Notes: generated from the letters alone by a model not told the origin. A stretch of 61,887 nt of DNA from Prochlorococcus sp. AG-347-J14 (GCA_003281505.1 QCBU01000010.1:1-61887), one strand, 5' to 3'; positions 43,119 through 53,786 are shown, counted from the stretch's first letter. Translations and numbers: made by a program.

Positions 43119-43175
43119 ATTTAAGATTTACTTAACCTGTAGACCATAACTCAAATTGTGATGTATTCGTGAGAA

Positions 43176-43274
43176 TCAATCTCCCTGAAACTTTAACAAC
43201 AGAGCACCACCAACCAATCCTATTGGTATGAGTATCCAAAAAACTGCTGCAATACTAAAAATTTCTTGAGCCAT
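43176..43274 (-). CDS. petM: cytochrome b6f subunit VII
   Basis: 32 residues, [20 protein letters not shown] and a short [11 protein letters not shown] end. One membrane helix; the length and opening match PetM. Structural subunit of the cytochrome b6f complex in thylakoids. It lies 57 bases upstream of ycf39 on the same strand. Confidence 0.93.
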   Translation of the reverse strand: MAQEIFSIAAVFWILIPIGLVGGALLLKFQGD

Positions 43275-43367
43275 AGTAAAATTTAATGATTACTATAATT
43301 TACATTTAATATACATTTATTTGTTAAAAAAGTAGATAATGCAAATATCTTGAAAATTTTTGAATAT

Positions 43368-44309
43368 ATGAATAATAATTTTGAAGAAAATATAAACTTT
43401 CCTAATTATTGGATTTGGAATGGTTTTAAAATTTGTTGGAGTGTTGCAGGCGAAGATAATAAAGTTCCTATTATCTTTCTCCATGGATTTGGCGCTAGTC
43501 GAAAACATTGGAGAAATAATTTAGAATATTTTGCGGAAAGGAATTGCGCCTCATACTCTTTAGATTTAATAGGATTTGGGGATTCAGATCAACCTGGGAT
43601 TAAACAAATTGGAAAATTAGATAATGAGATTTGGTCTAATCAAGTTAAAGACTTTATTGCACAGGTGATAAGACCAAAGAATTCTGGGAAAGTAATTCTT
43701 ATTGGCAATTCCCTTGGATCCCTAGTTGCTTTAACATGTGCTGTTACATTAGAGGATCAGATTGCAAAAGTTATTGCATCCCCGCTTCCAGATCAAATTC
43801 AAGAAAATAAAAAGTCCATAGAAAAAAAATCATCATTTAAAAAATTTCGAGATAAATTCATAAGAATATTTTTTATGTTTTTTCCTTTGGAGATTATTTT
43901 GTTTTTAATTACCAAATTAGGTGTTATAAAACTGGGACTAAATTCTGCCTATTTCAAAAAAGATAATATTGATCGCGAATTAATAGATTTGGTAACAAAA
44001 CCAGTTCTAAGGAGAACTTCCGCTAGATCATTAAGAGCAATGTGCATTGGGATGTCTTCAAGAGATGAAAAATTTCAAGCTTCTTACCTTTTGAGAAAAC
44101 TGAGCACATCAAAAAAAGTTCCTTTTTTATTGATTTGGGGAGAAAAAGATAATTTCATACCTTTGTTTGTTGGTAAAAAGATTGCAAATTTCCATAGATG
44201 GGTAAAATTAAAAATAGTATCCAATTCAGGGCATTGTATCCATGATGAAGACCCTTCAGTATTCAATAGAATTTCTTATGAATGGATTAGAGATTTAAAA
44301 ACCTTTTAA
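43368..44309 (+). CDS. alpha/beta fold hydrolase
   Basis: About 313 residues from the ATG at 43368 (a TTG at 43350 would add six). FLHGFGASRKHW carries the oxyanion HG pattern, LIGNSLGSLVAL is the nucleophile elbow (G-N-S-L-G) and NSGHCIHDEDP supplies the histidine. A membrane-like lid region (FFMFFPLEIILFLI) sits in the middle. Substrate unknown; such hydrolases in cyanobacteria often act on chlorophyll or lipid esters, which is inference. Three bases before ilvH. Confidence 0.82.
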   Translation: MNNNFEENINFPNYWIWNGFKICWSVAGEDNKVPIIFLHGFGASRKHWRNNLEYFAERNCASYSLDLIGFGDSDQPGIKQIGKLDNEIWSNQVKDFIAQVIRPKNSGKVILIGNSLGSLVALTCAVTLEDQIAKVIASPLPDQIQENKKSIEKKSSFKKFRDKFIRIFFMFFPLEIILFLITKLGVIKLGLNSAYFKKDNIDRELIDLVTKPVLRRTSARSLRAMCIGMSSRDEKFQASYLLRKLSTSKKVPFLLIWGEKDNFIPLFVGKKIANFHRWVKLKIVSNSGHCIHDEDPSVFNRISYEWIRDLKTF

Positions 44310-44312
44310 AAT

Positions 44313-44837
44313 ATGAAACATACATTATCAGTTCTTGTAGAAGATGAATCTGGAGCTTTGAGTAGAATCTCAGGTCTCTTTGCTAGAAGGGGATTCAACA
44401 TAGATAGCCTTGCAGTAGGACCTGCAGAATCTAAAGGGATTTCAAGGTTAACAATGGTAGTAGAAGGCGATGATGAAACTCTTCAACAAATGACTAAGCA
44501 ACTTAATAAGTTATTTAATGTTTTGGGGGTTGTAGATTTTACTAATCTAGCAGCTGTTGAGAGGGAATTGATGTTACTAAAAGTTTCATCGAAAGAAGAT
44601 ACTAGAAGTAATATTCTTGATATAGTTCAGATCTTCCGTGCAAAAGTTGTTGATGTATCAGATATGGCATTAACTCTCGAGGTAGTTGGGGATCCTGGCA
44701 AGTTAGTTGCTTTAGAGAAATTACTCGAGCCATACGGCATCCTTGAAATAGCTAGGACTGGTAAGGTAGCTCTTAAACGCTCTTCAGGAGTTAATACAGA
44801 AATGTTGAAAATAAACAAATATTCTCTGGAGATTTAA
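44313..44837 (+). CDS. ilvH: acetolactate synthase small subunit
   Basis: 174 residues. N-terminal ACT domain ([33 protein letters not shown]) and the C-terminal domain of the regulatory chain. Binds branched-chain amino acids to control the large subunit, which is elsewhere. Starts three bases after the hydrolase; its end overlaps the cyclophilin gene by four bases on the opposite strand. Confidence 0.95.
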   Translation: MKHTLSVLVEDESGALSRISGLFARRGFNIDSLAVGPAESKGISRLTMVVEGDDETLQQMTKQLNKLFNVLGVVDFTNLAAVERELMLLKVSSKEDTRSNILDIVQIFRAKVVDVSDMALTLEVVGDPGKLVALEKLLEPYGILEIARTGKVALKRSSGVNTEMLKINKYSLEI

Positions 44838-45490
44838 TTAGATATCTGGACTGACTTGATATAGTCTTCTTGATTTATTTTTTTGAGTACATCTAATCCT
44901 TTAATAATCCTTCCAAAAATCGAATATCTTCCATCAAGTTCTGGGATCTTACTAGTTACAAAAAAAAATTCAGTAGATGAAGACTTTTTCCTACCGCTCT
45001 TAACCATGGCGATTGAACCATTCTCAAAAGTATTAACTAAATTTTTAGATTCACTAGGATTTTTTATTTGATAATTATATCTTGGTTTAATTTCTTCTTT
45101 GAATTTTATTTCTAAAGGTATTGATGGACTGGTCTTATTCAGGCTTTGTTTTAGTTCAATATAGAGTTTATTTTCTGGATTAACACCGCCATGTATAAAA
45201 CTTATTTGGTTAAACATTATTATTTTATAAAATTTTTGATTTACGTAAATATTATTTTCTATGTTTTCCAGAAAGTTTGATACTGTTACTGGGTTATTTT
45301 TACCAAATAATTTAACCTCAAAATCCCCTTTTGTAGTTTGGAAATTAACTATTTTATTACTCTGAATACAATTAAATTTTAGTTTTTGGCAATAATAATT
45401 TGAATCATTATTATTTTTATAGCTACAAGCTTGCACAACAAACAAAACATGTATTAAAGATAATATTTTTAAGAAATATTTTTTTCTTAT
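44834..45490 (-). CDS. cyclophilin-type peptidyl-prolyl isomerase, lipoprotein, AUA start
   Basis: 218 residues if read from ATA at 45490. The cyclophilin core is clear ([50 protein letters not shown]). With the ATA start the protein opens [21 protein letters not shown], a full lipoprotein signal with lipobox VQAC; the nearest TTG (45445) leaves only MFVVQAC. A strong GGAGGG (45497-45502) sits six bases before the ATA. The ATA overlaps the ycf4 stop (ATAA), so a change from ATGA to ATAA would have kept the ycf4 stop but altered this start. Confidence 0.75.
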   Translation of the reverse strand: MRKKYFLKILSLIHVLFVVQACSYKNNNDSNYYCQKLKFNCIQSNKIVNFQTTKGDFEVKLFGKNNPVTVSNFLENIENNIYVNQKFYKIIMFNQISFIHGGVNPENKLYIELKQSLNKTSPSIPLEIKFKEEIKPRYNYQIKNPSESKNLVNTFENGSIAMVKSGRKKSSSTEFFFVTSKIPELDGRYSIFGRIIKGLDVLKKINQEDYIKSVQISN

Positions 45491-46044
45491 TTTAAGCCCT
45501 CCAAATTAACATCTAAAAATTTTGCCAGACGAGCTCCTTCTTCTTCAACTTGAAGCAGTGGTTTAAGTTCACCTGCACCGCTTAAAGGGAGAGGTTTTTT
45601 TCTACCTTTCAATACTAAAGCGATTCTTCTTCTAGGATTAAATCCTTCACTAATATCCAACTTTACCGATTTAATTTCATCAAAATTCAATTTAACTACA
45701 ATATCTTTAAATAAACCTTTTCTTTTTATTTCCACAGACTTTGATGATTTATCAAAATAGTTACTTCCTGAACCAAAGTTTATGTAAACCAAATACCACA
45801 AGTAAAAATTTAATAAATTGGCTATTACTCCGTATGCTCCCATTATTATTCCTTGGGGGATAAACAATAAAGTTGAAGGATTTCCTAAAGGTAATAAATC
45901 TCTTCCTGTATAGCTAGATATAGAGGCCAAAAGGAAACCAATACCTCCTATCGTTAGCATTCCTCCAATAATATAATTTGAAATTTTTCTTGATCCTCCA
46001 ATTTTTTGTTCAATTTTATCGAAAGACGTGAGATCTGAATTCAT
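45487..46044 (-). CDS. ycf4: photosystem I assembly protein Ycf4
   Basis: 185 residues. Two N-terminal membrane helices (about 20-42 and 66-92) and the conserved FGSGSNYFDKSSKSVEIKRKG then DLEG-like end match Ycf4. Needed for photosystem I assembly. It lies divergently ahead of psbD and overlaps the cyclophilin gene by four bases. Confidence 0.94.
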   Translation of the reverse strand: MNSDLTSFDKIEQKIGGSRKISNYIIGGMLTIGGIGFLLASISSYTGRDLLPLGNPSTLLFIPQGIIMGAYGVIANLLNFYLWYLVYINFGSGSNYFDKSSKSVEIKRKGLFKDIVVKLNFDEIKSVKLDISEGFNPRRRIALVLKGRKKPLPLSGAGELKPLLQVEEEGARLAKFLDVNLEGLK

Positions 46045-46226
46045 TTTTATCTTTTTTTAGAGCCTAATTCAGATAATTTAACAAATTAAGGGAGTATTCT
46101 TACCTAATTTTTAATAAAAAAGTCAGGAAAGCTTTACAAGGCATTTCAGATATACAAATATTTCCCCACATTACTCTCAATCTTTGTTACAGTCACTGCG
46201 TATCCCGAAGCTAAAAACGATTTCTC

Positions 46227-47303
46227 ATGACGATCGCAGTTGGTAGCGCCCCACAAAGAGGATGGTTTGATATCCTCGATGATTGGCTGAAGCGCGACCG
46301 CTTTGTATTTATTGGTTGGTCCGGACTACTTCTACTTCCTTGTGCATATCTTGCTATAGGTGGTTGGTTTGTCGGAACAACATTTGTTACCTCTTGGTAC
46401 ACACACGGAGTTGCAAGCTCATACCTTGAAGGTTGTAACTTTTTAACAGCAGCTGTTAGCACCCCTGGTGATGCCATGGGACACAGTCTTCTATTTTTAT
46501 GGGGTCCTGAAGCCCAAGGTAGTTTCGTAAGATGGCTACAACTTGGTGGTCTTTGGAACTTCGTTGCATTACATGGAGTATTTGGCCTAATTGGTTTTAT
46601 GCTTCGTCAGTTTGAAATTGCTGGCCTTGTTGGAATTAGACCTTACAACGCATTAGCTTTCTCAGCAGTAATTGCAGTATTCACAAGTATTTTCCTTATT
46701 TATCCTTTAGGACAGCATAGTTGGTTCTTTGCACCTTCTTTTGGTGTTGCAGCAATCTTCCGTTACATTCTGTTCATTCAAGGTTTTCATAATATTACTT
46801 TAAATCCATTCCACATGATGGGAGTCGCTGGAATTCTAGGTGGTGCTTTACTTTGTGCTATCCATGGAGCTACAGTGCAAAACACTTTGTATGAAGATAC
46901 GAGTATTTATACAGATGGTAAGGTTCAAAGTTCAACATTCAGAGCTTTTGACCCAACTCAAGAAGAAGAAACTTATTCAATGATTACAGCGAATAGATTC
47001 TGGAGTCAAATCTTCGGTATTGCTTTCTCAAACAAGCGTTTCTTACATTTCTTGATGCTATTTGTACCTGTTATGGGTATGTGGACATCTTCAATTGGTA
47101 TTGTTGGCTTAGCACTAAACTTAAGAGCTTATGATTTCGTAAGCCAAGAAATTCGTGCAGCAGAAGACCCAGAATTTGAAACTTTCTATACAAAAAATAT
47201 ACTTTTGAACGAAGGTATGCGAGCATGGATGTCTTCTGTGGATCAACCACACGAAAACTTTGTATTCCCTGAGGAGGTTCTTCCACGTGGAAACGCCCTT
47301 TAA
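46227..47303 (+). CDS. psbD: photosystem II D2 protein
   Basis: 358 residues. [20 protein letters not shown] opening, five membrane helices, [37 protein letters not shown], histidine ligands for P680 and the nonheme iron, and the [15 protein letters not shown] iron/QA-binding region. Core reaction-centre subunit. Its last 17 bases overlap psbC, as in other cyanobacteria. Confidence 0.98.
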   Translation: MTIAVGSAPQRGWFDILDDWLKRDRFVFIGWSGLLLLPCAYLAIGGWFVGTTFVTSWYTHGVASSYLEGCNFLTAAVSTPGDAMGHSLLFLWGPEAQGSFVRWLQLGGLWNFVALHGVFGLIGFMLRQFEIAGLVGIRPYNALAFSAVIAVFTSIFLIYPLGQHSWFFAPSFGVAAIFRYILFIQGFHNITLNPFHMMGVAGILGGALLCAIHGATVQNTLYEDTSIYTDGKVQSSTFRAFDPTQEEETYSMITANRFWSQIFGIAFSNKRFLHFLMLFVPVMGMWTSSIGIVGLALNLRAYDFVSQEIRAAEDPEFETFYTKNILLNEGMRAWMSSVDQPHENFVFPEEVLPRGNAL

Positions 47304-48669
47304 TAATCTATTAAGAGCTCCAAACCAAAGTATTGAGGAAACTGGTTATGCCTGGTATGTAGGTAATGCCAGATTAATCAATTTATCTGGACGTTTATTA
47401 GGAGCTCACATTGCCCACTCTGGACTTATAGTATTTTGGGCTGGAGCAATGATGCTCTTTGAGGTTAATCATTTTACTTTTGATAAACCAATGTGGGAGC
47501 AAGGTTTAATCTGTATGCCACACGTTGCAATGTTTGGCTACGGAATAGGTCCTGGTGGTGAAGTTACTGATATCATGCCTTTTTTCCAAGCAGGTGTGGT
47601 TCACTTGATAGCTTCCGCTGTTCTTGGTTTTGGTGGTATTTACCATTCATTAGCTGGTCCAGAAAAACTTGAAGAAGATTTCCCATTTTTCTCCACCGAT
47701 TGGAGAGATAAAAATCAAATGACAAATATCCTTGGATATCATTTGATTGTTTTAGGTGTAGGTGCACTAGCTTGGTCAATAAACTGGTGTTTTATTGGCG
47801 GTGCATATGACACATGGGCACCTGGTGGTGGTGAAGTTAGACTTGTAAATCCAACTTTAGACCCAAGAGTTATTCTTGGTTATCTATTCAGATCTCCATG
47901 GGGGGGAGCTGGTTCAATAATCGGTGTTAACTCCATAGAAGATATTGTTGGTGGACATGTTTATGTGGGTATTACTGCAATTATTGGAGGAATATTCCAT
48001 ATCTTTACTAAACCTTTTGGATGGGCAAGAAGAGCATTCATTTGGAACGGTGAAGGACTACTAAGTTATGCTCTTGGTGGAATTTGTGTAGCAAGTTTTA
48101 TTGCTTCTACTTTCATCTGGTTTAACAACACAGCTTACCCTTCAGAATTTTATGGCCCAACAAATGCTGAAGCTTCACAGGCCCAAAGCTTTACTTTCCT
48201 CGTGAGAGATCAAAGAATTGGAGCTAACGTCGGTTCAACAATGGGACCAACAGGTCTTGGTAAGTATCTCATGAGATCTCCTACAGGTGAAATTATATTT
48301 GGTGGTGAAACAATGAGATTTTGGGACTTCAGAGGTCCATGGTTAGAGCCTTTAAGAGGTCCTAACGGATTAAGCCTCGAGAAAATCCAAAATGATATTC
48401 AGCCTTGGCAAGTCAGAAGAGCTGCTGAATATATGACTCATGCTCCTAACGCTTCTATCAACTCTGTTGGTGGAATCATTACAGAGCCTAATGCTGTTAA
48501 TTTTGTTAACCTAAGACAATGGTTAGCTGCAGCTCAATTCTTCCTAGGATGGTTTACATTCATCGGTCATCTTTGGCATGCTGGACGTGCTAGAGCAGCC
48601 GCTGCTGGTTTCGAAAAAGGAATCGACAGAAAGAGTGAACCAGCTCTAGAAATGCCTGATTTAGATTAA
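47287..48669 (+). CDS. psbC: photosystem II CP43 protein
   Basis: 460 residues from the GTG at 47287 ([15 protein letters not shown], read as METPF). This is the standard cyanobacterial psbC start: a GAGGAGG ribosome binding site at about 47270-47276 sits inside psbD and the overlap is 17 bases. A longer frame from 47260 is not needed. Six membrane helices with chlorophyll-binding histidines and the large lumenal [11 protein letters not shown] and [14 protein letters not shown] segments. Followed by a strong terminator. Confidence 0.97.
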   Translation: METPFNNLLRAPNQSIEETGYAWYVGNARLINLSGRLLGAHIAHSGLIVFWAGAMMLFEVNHFTFDKPMWEQGLICMPHVAMFGYGIGPGGEVTDIMPFFQAGVVHLIASAVLGFGGIYHSLAGPEKLEEDFPFFSTDWRDKNQMTNILGYHLIVLGVGALAWSINWCFIGGAYDTWAPGGGEVRLVNPTLDPRVILGYLFRSPWGGAGSIIGVNSIEDIVGGHVYVGITAIIGGIFHIFTKPFGWARRAFIWNGEGLLSYALGGICVASFIASTFIWFNNTAYPSEFYGPTNAEASQAQSFTFLVRDQRIGANVGSTMGPTGLGKYLMRSPTGEIIFGGETMRFWDFRGPWLEPLRGPNGLSLEKIQNDIQPWQVRRAAEYMTHAPNASINSVGGIITEPNAVNFVNLRQWLAAAQFFLGWFTFIGHLWHAGRARAAAAGFEKGIDRKSEPALEMPDLD

Positions 48670-48689
48670 TTTCTATTCAATTAAAAAAG

Positions 48690-48716
48690 CCCTATCTTAA
48701 GATAGGGTTTTTTTTT
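48690..48716 (+). terminator. terminator of the psbDC operon
   Basis: CCCTATC (48690-48696) pairs with GATAGGG (48701-48707) around TTAA, followed by nine Ts. It is 20 bases past the psbC stop and is the end of the psbD-psbC transcript. Confidence 0.85.
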
Positions 48717-48727
48717 GCTCAAAATTA

Positions 48728-49339
48728 TTATCTATATAAATTTTCTCTAAGCCATGGCAAACTTAAACCCATTACATTACTGAAACAACCCTCTATTTTT
48801 TCTATATATTTTCCGCCTATACCTTCCAAGGCAAATCCTCCGGCACAATATAAAGGTTCATTTGTATCTATATAACTCTTGATTTCCCAATCTTCCAAAT
48901 TAGAAAAATAGACTCTTGAACTTACTACTTTTTTTATTATTTCAGTGATTTTAAAAATTTTGGAATTTGAATCAAAATTCCCAATTATTAAAGTATGACC
49001 AGTATGTAAAAATCCAAATTCTCCAGACATTTTTTTCCATCTAATAAATGCTTCCTCTTTATTAGACGGTTTTCCATAAGCTTCTCCTCTAAATTCAAAA
49101 ATTGAATCGCACCCAAGTATTTCCAAAGGACCATAATTAAATTCTTCGGGCAATGCTAAGTTTTGAATATTTTCAGATAAACTATTAGCCTTTTGATAAG
49201 ATAATTCCAAAGCTAAATTAAATATATTCTTTTCTTGAATAGTAGTTTCATCAAAGTAACTTGATATTTGAATAAATTCGATTTGACAATTTTCTAGTAA
49301 TTTCTTTCTAGATTGAGAAGCAGAGGCTAGAATTAACAC
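48728..49339 (-). CDS. maf: Maf-type nucleotide pyrophosphatase
   Basis: 203 residues. [14 protein letters not shown] at the N-terminus is the Maf signature, with [20 protein letters not shown] and the [12 protein letters not shown] block further on. Hydrolyses non-canonical or m7G-type nucleoside triphosphates, sanitising the pool; exact preference is not readable. Convergent with psbC. Confidence 0.9.
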   Translation of the reverse strand: MLILASASQSRKKLLENCQIEFIQISSYFDETTIQEKNIFNLALELSYQKANSLSENIQNLALPEEFNYGPLEILGCDSIFEFRGEAYGKPSNKEEAFIRWKKMSGEFGFLHTGHTLIIGNFDSNSKIFKITEIIKKVVSSRVYFSNLEDWEIKSYIDTNEPLYCAGGFALEGIGGKYIEKIEGCFSNVMGLSLPWLRENLYR

Positions 49340-49405
49340 AAATTTTTTACCAAATTATAATTCAATTTAATAATTAATAAATTTTAAAATTAATATAAAT
49401 TACTC

Positions 49406-50935
49406 ATGGAATTAGAAGCAACATTATATGAAATAAAGAAACCAATAATGGTCTTAGGCACTTCCAGTGGAGCAGGGAAATCGTTAACAGTTACTGCTAT
49501 TTGCAGAATTCTTAAAAATTTAGGAGAAGAACCAATACCTTTTAAAGGACAAAATATGAGTAACAACGCTTGGGTTGATTGGGAAGGTGGAGAGATGGCA
49601 TATTCACAAGCACTTCAAGCTTTTGCTTGTGGTATTAAACCCTCTGCAGAAATGAATCCCATTTTATTAAAACCACAAGGAAACTCAATTAGCGAGGTGA
49701 TACACCTTGGCAAAAGCATAGGGACCACAACCGCACAAAATTACTATAAAGATTGGTTTATTCCGGGCTGGGAAGTAATTAAAAAAAGTTTAAAGTCTAT
49801 ATACGAAGGGAATCCGAATTGCCGTTTAATTATCGAAGGGGCTGGAAGTCCTGTAGAGATGAATTTAATTCATAGAGATCTGACTAATTTAAGAGTTGCT
49901 AAATATTTAAATGCAAATTGCATTTTAGTTACTGATATTGAAAGGGGAGGAGTATTTGCACAAATAATTGGTACTCTTGAATTAATGAAGCCTGAAGAAA
50001 AGAAACTTATTAAGGGAATCATTATAAATAGATTCAGAGGAGACATTTCATTATTTGAAGAAGGGAAAAAATGGATAGAAAGTAAAACTAATATCCCTGT
50101 TATTGGAATTATTCCATGGTTAAATGATTCATTCCCTCCTGAAGATTCTTTAGATTTAATAGAAAAAAAATCACGTTCTTCAAATCCTGAGATCAAAGTT
50201 GGAATAATAAAATTGCCATCTATAAGTAACTTTTCAGATTTTGATCCATTAGAAAATGAAGATTCAATATTAATTGAATGGATTAAAAAATCACAAAGCT
50301 TGAAGAAGTATGACTTTATTATTCTTCCCGGGAGTAAACAAACTATAAAAGATCAAATTTTTCTTGAAGAATGTGGTTTATCTCAGGATATAAAAGAATA
50401 TTCAAAAAATAAGGGAAATATTATTGGAATTTGTGGAGGTTTACAAATGCTTGGAACCACTCTTGTAGATCCTTTTTTTAAAGAGGGCTCCAGAACTTAT
50501 TCAGAACAAAAAATCAAAGGAATTGGTTTATTACCCTTAATAACTACTTTCTATGAAAACAAATTAACTAGACAAATCAGTTCTGAATCTATATGGCCAT
50601 GCCAAACAAAAATTGATGGATTTGAAATTCACAATGGACAGACAAAGGTAGATAAAACTCAAAACTCATTAAATATTAAACCTATCTTCAAAGACTTAGA
50701 TCTAGGTTGGTACAAAGAAAATAATGCAGGTGGTACTATTGCAGGAACATATATTCATGGGATATTTGAAAATGATAATTGGAGAGATCAATACATAAAT
50801 TTAATAAGGAAGTTCAAAAATTTACCGATATTAAAACCAGAATCAATTTCTTATAAGTATAAAAGAGAATCGATTATAGAAAATCTCGCTAGTGAATTTA
50901 ATAAACATTTAAGCATCACTGAAGTATTAAATTGA
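49406..50935 (+). CDS. cobQ: cobyric acid synthase
   Basis: 509 residues. The N-terminal ATP-binding domain has LGTSSGAGKSLTVTAICRI and PFKGQNMSNN; the C-terminal glutamine amidotransferase domain has GICGGLQMLG (catalytic Cys) and the final THGIFEN-like histidine region (GTYIHGIFEND). Amidates cobyrinic acid side chains in pseudo-cobalamin synthesis. Its stop TGA overlaps the TTG of the ferredoxin gene. Confidence 0.95.
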   Translation: MELEATLYEIKKPIMVLGTSSGAGKSLTVTAICRILKNLGEEPIPFKGQNMSNNAWVDWEGGEMAYSQALQAFACGIKPSAEMNPILLKPQGNSISEVIHLGKSIGTTTAQNYYKDWFIPGWEVIKKSLKSIYEGNPNCRLIIEGAGSPVEMNLIHRDLTNLRVAKYLNANCILVTDIERGGVFAQIIGTLELMKPEEKKLIKGIIINRFRGDISLFEEGKKWIESKTNIPVIGIIPWLNDSFPPEDSLDLIEKKSRSSNPEIKVGIIKLPSISNFSDFDPLENEDSILIEWIKKSQSLKKYDFIILPGSKQTIKDQIFLEECGLSQDIKEYSKNKGNIIGICGGLQMLGTTLVDPFFKEGSRTYSEQKIKGIGLLPLITTFYENKLTRQISSESIWPCQTKIDGFEIHNGQTKVDKTQNSLNIKPIFKDLDLGWYKENNAGGTIAGTYIHGIFENDNWRDQYINLIRKFKNLPILKPESISYKYKRESIIENLASEFNKHLSITEVLN

Positions 50936-51183
50936 AAAAAACAAAAATTAAAATTAGATGGCCCAATAATTCTGAGACTCATGCTTTAGAAGGAGATGAT
51001 TGGTTCTCTACTGCACAAAAAGCAGGTTTAAAAATTCCATCTGGCTGTCTAACGGGAAGTTGCGGTGCTTGTGAAATAGACGTTAATGGTAAAACGGTGA
51101 GAGCTTGTGTAAGTGATATTAAAAGTAATAAAAAATGTTTTTTGAATGTTTCTTTAACTACTGACCCCTTTTGGGAAAACTAA
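50932..51183 (+). CDS. plant-type [2Fe-2S] ferredoxin
   Basis: 83 residues. IPSGCLTGSCGACEIDVNG and later RACVSDI give the C-x4-C-x2-C...C cluster ligands of plant-type ferredoxins. Shorter and less acidic than PetF, so probably a specialised electron carrier. Its start (TTG at 50932) overlaps the cobQ stop, which ties it to cobalamin synthesis; that functional link is inference. Confidence 0.85.
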   Translation: MKKTKIKIRWPNNSETHALEGDDWFSTAQKAGLKIPSGCLTGSCGACEIDVNGKTVRACVSDIKSNKKCFLNVSLTTDPFWEN

Positions 51184-51196
51184 ATTTTCTGTTTTT

Positions 51197-53020
51197 TTAC
51201 AGTAAAAAATTCAACTTGATTCCCAACCTATATTCTTTATCCTTAAGAAGTTGTCCAATGTCTTGTACTCCTACAGCATTAGAATAATATAAATCTAATG
51301 ACTTTTCGGGAGTGAATGAATATCTCAATGCAAGCGTAGAATTTAGATCCGAATCATTTTTAATTGAAGTATTTATTTCTGGGATAAGCATTAAATTCTC
51401 AAATAAATTTATATAACTTGATAAGCCTATCCCCCCAAAACTTTCAACCCCACTAAAGAAATATTTTGGACTAATGTTAAATGCTAACCAATTGTTTACT
51501 CTAAAAGTGTTTATTAATTCAGAGAATAAATAACCTTGATTAGTATCATTATTTCTCCCAACTGATGATCTTAAAGACATCCAGTAAAGATCATTTTTTT
51601 GAGGACTAAATATTAACAATTTACCTCCTAACCTGAAATTAAGATTACTATCGCCTAAGTAAGTTGAATATAAATTTGAATTTTTATTCCCGCTTAAGTT
51701 TACTTCATTAAAACTTCCAATATTTATGAGCTCTAATTTGAATATATTTGATAAAGAATAACCATAAGAACCAAACAAATTCCCTTTATTATCATAGTTA
51801 AAGTTAATTTGTGAAGTTCCAACGCCTGGTATTAAGGCATTATTTACAGTGATCCCACCATTACTAATTAATTTATCTCTTTCATTTAGAGGTTTAAGAT
51901 ATGTATCTTCTCCATGAGGTTTATAAGTTACATTGGCAGAGTAGAGTGGCTGATTGTCTGATGGGATAGTTAGCAATCCAGTCGAGGGGGAAGCTCCAAA
52001 TGAATTTGTTATTTTCCCCTCAATACCAATCTTAGAATTAACATCCCATCCCAAACCAATGCTATAAATAGACTTTCTGGAGTAATTTAAATCCTTGTCA
52101 AAATAATTATTACCTGGGCCTAAAGGAGATGTATATGAGGCTAGAAAATTAACATCTTTAGCCATATCTAATACAATGCCACTCCCAATATAGAAATTAT
52201 TACCATATGCATTTTTACCAATTCCTTTTGAACCTAATTTTTCAGGCAAGAATGTAACACCAGGAACAAATAAAGCAGTGAAGTTTTCATTAATTTTTTT
52301 TGATATAGGTAAAGATAAAGATCCAATCAAATTATCAAATCTATCTCTACCATCTACCCTATCTTTCTGATTATAAATACTTTTAGAATCCTTAGACCCA
52401 CTAGCATGCCTCCAATACTCAAGGGTTGGAACTATTGATATTACAAAGCTATTTTCATTATTATTTAATAATTTTTTTTTAAATGAAAGAGCGTAATTTT
52501 GCCAATGATAATCTACTTTTTGACCATTGATTGTATTGTATAACTTATCATCAGCCTCAGAAAAATTAATGGTAATTAAGGAAGAATCTGAAATCCCATA
52601 GTCAAAAATAAATGAAGGTATTTGTTGCCCAGTCCCGCCAGAAGCACCTCCTTCAAAAGATGTTTTCCACCTAACTGAGGTTTGAAAATTACCTTTTTTA
52701 AGAAAATTATTGAGAGGTAAATAAGGTTCAAATTCAGTAATTGAAGAACCTAATTTTTTTAAGGATTCAGAAATTCTTTCTTCGTTTGATGAATTACTTC
52801 CTTTAATTATTGAACTTTGTTGTTTTTTCTTTCCAAAGTAAGATTGATCATTCTTGTAGGATCTCCAGATAATCTTTTTAAATGGTTTAGATTTATTTTC
52901 CTCTATCTTCTCCCACTTAATAGTATTTAATCCCGACGAATCTTCTCTTACTTTTTCTGCAAATACTCCTATAAAGTTTAATAATTGACTAATCAAAAAT
53001 AAGTAAAAAACCAACCTCAT
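51197..53020 (-). CDS. outer-membrane beta-barrel protein
   Basis: 607 residues. Signal peptide (MRLVFYLFLISQLLNFIGVFA), a charged linker, then many alternating hydrophobic strands with aromatic girdles (SFIFDYGISDSSLITINF, YYSNAVGVQDIGQ, RLGIKLNFLL) and a final residue run ending in leucine, the pattern of an outer-membrane barrel. No similarity to Som-type porins or to the carbohydrate porin here. Function unknown, possibly glycan- or protein-export related. Confidence 0.75.
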   Translation of the reverse strand: MRLVFYLFLISQLLNFIGVFAEKVREDSSGLNTIKWEKIEENKSKPFKKIIWRSYKNDQSYFGKKKQQSSIIKGSNSSNEERISESLKKLGSSITEFEPYLPLNNFLKKGNFQTSVRWKTSFEGGASGGTGQQIPSFIFDYGISDSSLITINFSEADDKLYNTINGQKVDYHWQNYALSFKKKLLNNNENSFVISIVPTLEYWRHASGSKDSKSIYNQKDRVDGRDRFDNLIGSLSLPISKKINENFTALFVPGVTFLPEKLGSKGIGKNAYGNNFYIGSGIVLDMAKDVNFLASYTSPLGPGNNYFDKDLNYSRKSIYSIGLGWDVNSKIGIEGKITNSFGASPSTGLLTIPSDNQPLYSANVTYKPHGEDTYLKPLNERDKLISNGGITVNNALIPGVGTSQINFNYDNKGNLFGSYGYSLSNIFKLELINIGSFNEVNLSGNKNSNLYSTYLGDSNLNFRLGGKLLIFSPQKNDLYWMSLRSSVGRNNDTNQGYLFSELINTFRVNNWLAFNISPKYFFSGVESFGGIGLSSYINLFENLMLIPEINTSIKNDSDLNSTLALRYSFTPEKSLDLYYSNAVGVQDIGQLLKDKEYRLGIKLNFLL

Positions 53021-53186
53021 ATAGAATTTCTTATATTTTTCAAAGTAATCTTATAATTATAAGCAATTGAAACAAAATTAATCAATCTAAAAAATTTCGA
53101 GAAAATAATTAAGATAGTTGTAAAAAATATTTTTAATATTTGTAATATTTTCTAAATTTGTCTGTCAACATAAATGATTAGTTTAC

Positions 53187-53213
53187 AAAAAAGACCCCTA
53201 GGAATAGGGGTCT
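53187..53213 (-). terminator. terminator of the Yfr2-family RNA
   Basis: On the minus strand, AGACCCCTA pairs with TAGGGGTCT around a four-base loop (53192-53213), followed by a T run (53187-53192). It is a perfect nine-pair stem and ends the sRNA. Confidence 0.85.
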
Positions 53214-53282
53214 ATATTGAATTTACTAAAAAAAGTGTTTCCTTGTTTCCACTATTTTAGTAAACCCACTCCTGCACACCCT
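53189..53282 (-). ncRNA. yfr2: Yfr2-family (Cyano-1) small RNA
   Basis: On the minus strand the segment contains two direct GGAAACA copies in the loop GTGGAAACAAGGAAACAC, held by a stem in which TTTACTAAAA pairs with TTTTAGTAAA, followed by the strong terminator at 53187-53213. Repeated GGAAACA in a loop plus a terminator is the hallmark of the abundant cyanobacterial Yfr2-5 RNAs. A TACTAT element at about 53287-53292 could be its -10 box, placing the start near 53281. Length about 90 nt, as in the family. Function is not settled. Confidence 0.8.
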
Positions 53283-53786
53283 AACATAGTATGGTACATC
53301 TTTCTATTTCGTGGAAGGTGCGAATGGAATGTTACTTAACTGTCACATGTGCCAGTTGTCTACTGCAGTATATTTTTATAAAAAACATAATAATTTAAAG
53401 AGAATGTGTTTACTTATGGGAAATTAGTGTGTGAAAAGTTTCTGATACATTCAGACTGATCGCAATAGGTAACAAATATCTACATTATTAATTATTAATT
53501 ACTAGTTCTTTTCCCAAAATAGGTAAAAATTTGAAAATGGTTTAGTATCTACTATTGCTGGACTTGTTGAGATCAACTTCCACCCTACAGAATTACTTTT
53601 TTATAATTACTGCAGGTAGGCTTTCTTGTCTTTGAATATTTGCATTTCCAACCGCGCGATTATATATCAAGACTATTTTCTACTTTTGCCATTTTTTTAA
53701 GATGATGCCTTATTCAAAGTTAATATTAATCAATCTTTTATCGTTAATGGGAAAGATTCGTTAGGGTGGTTGAAAATAGGATCTAT
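53283..53786. other. gene-free stretch
   Basis: About 500 bases between the Yfr2-like RNA and a small membrane frame. Only chance-length frames were seen. The segment is less AT-rich than the neighbours (near 53300-53350 and 53560-53670), which leaves room for an undetected RNA, but no terminator hairpin was found to support one. Confidence 0.4.

Noticed and set aside
53266..53278. ACTCCTGCACACC resembles the Yfr1 core motif
   Set aside because: It carries an extra base relative to the conserved ACTCCTCACAC, lies on the other strand of the Yfr2-like RNA, and lacks a Yfr1 fold.
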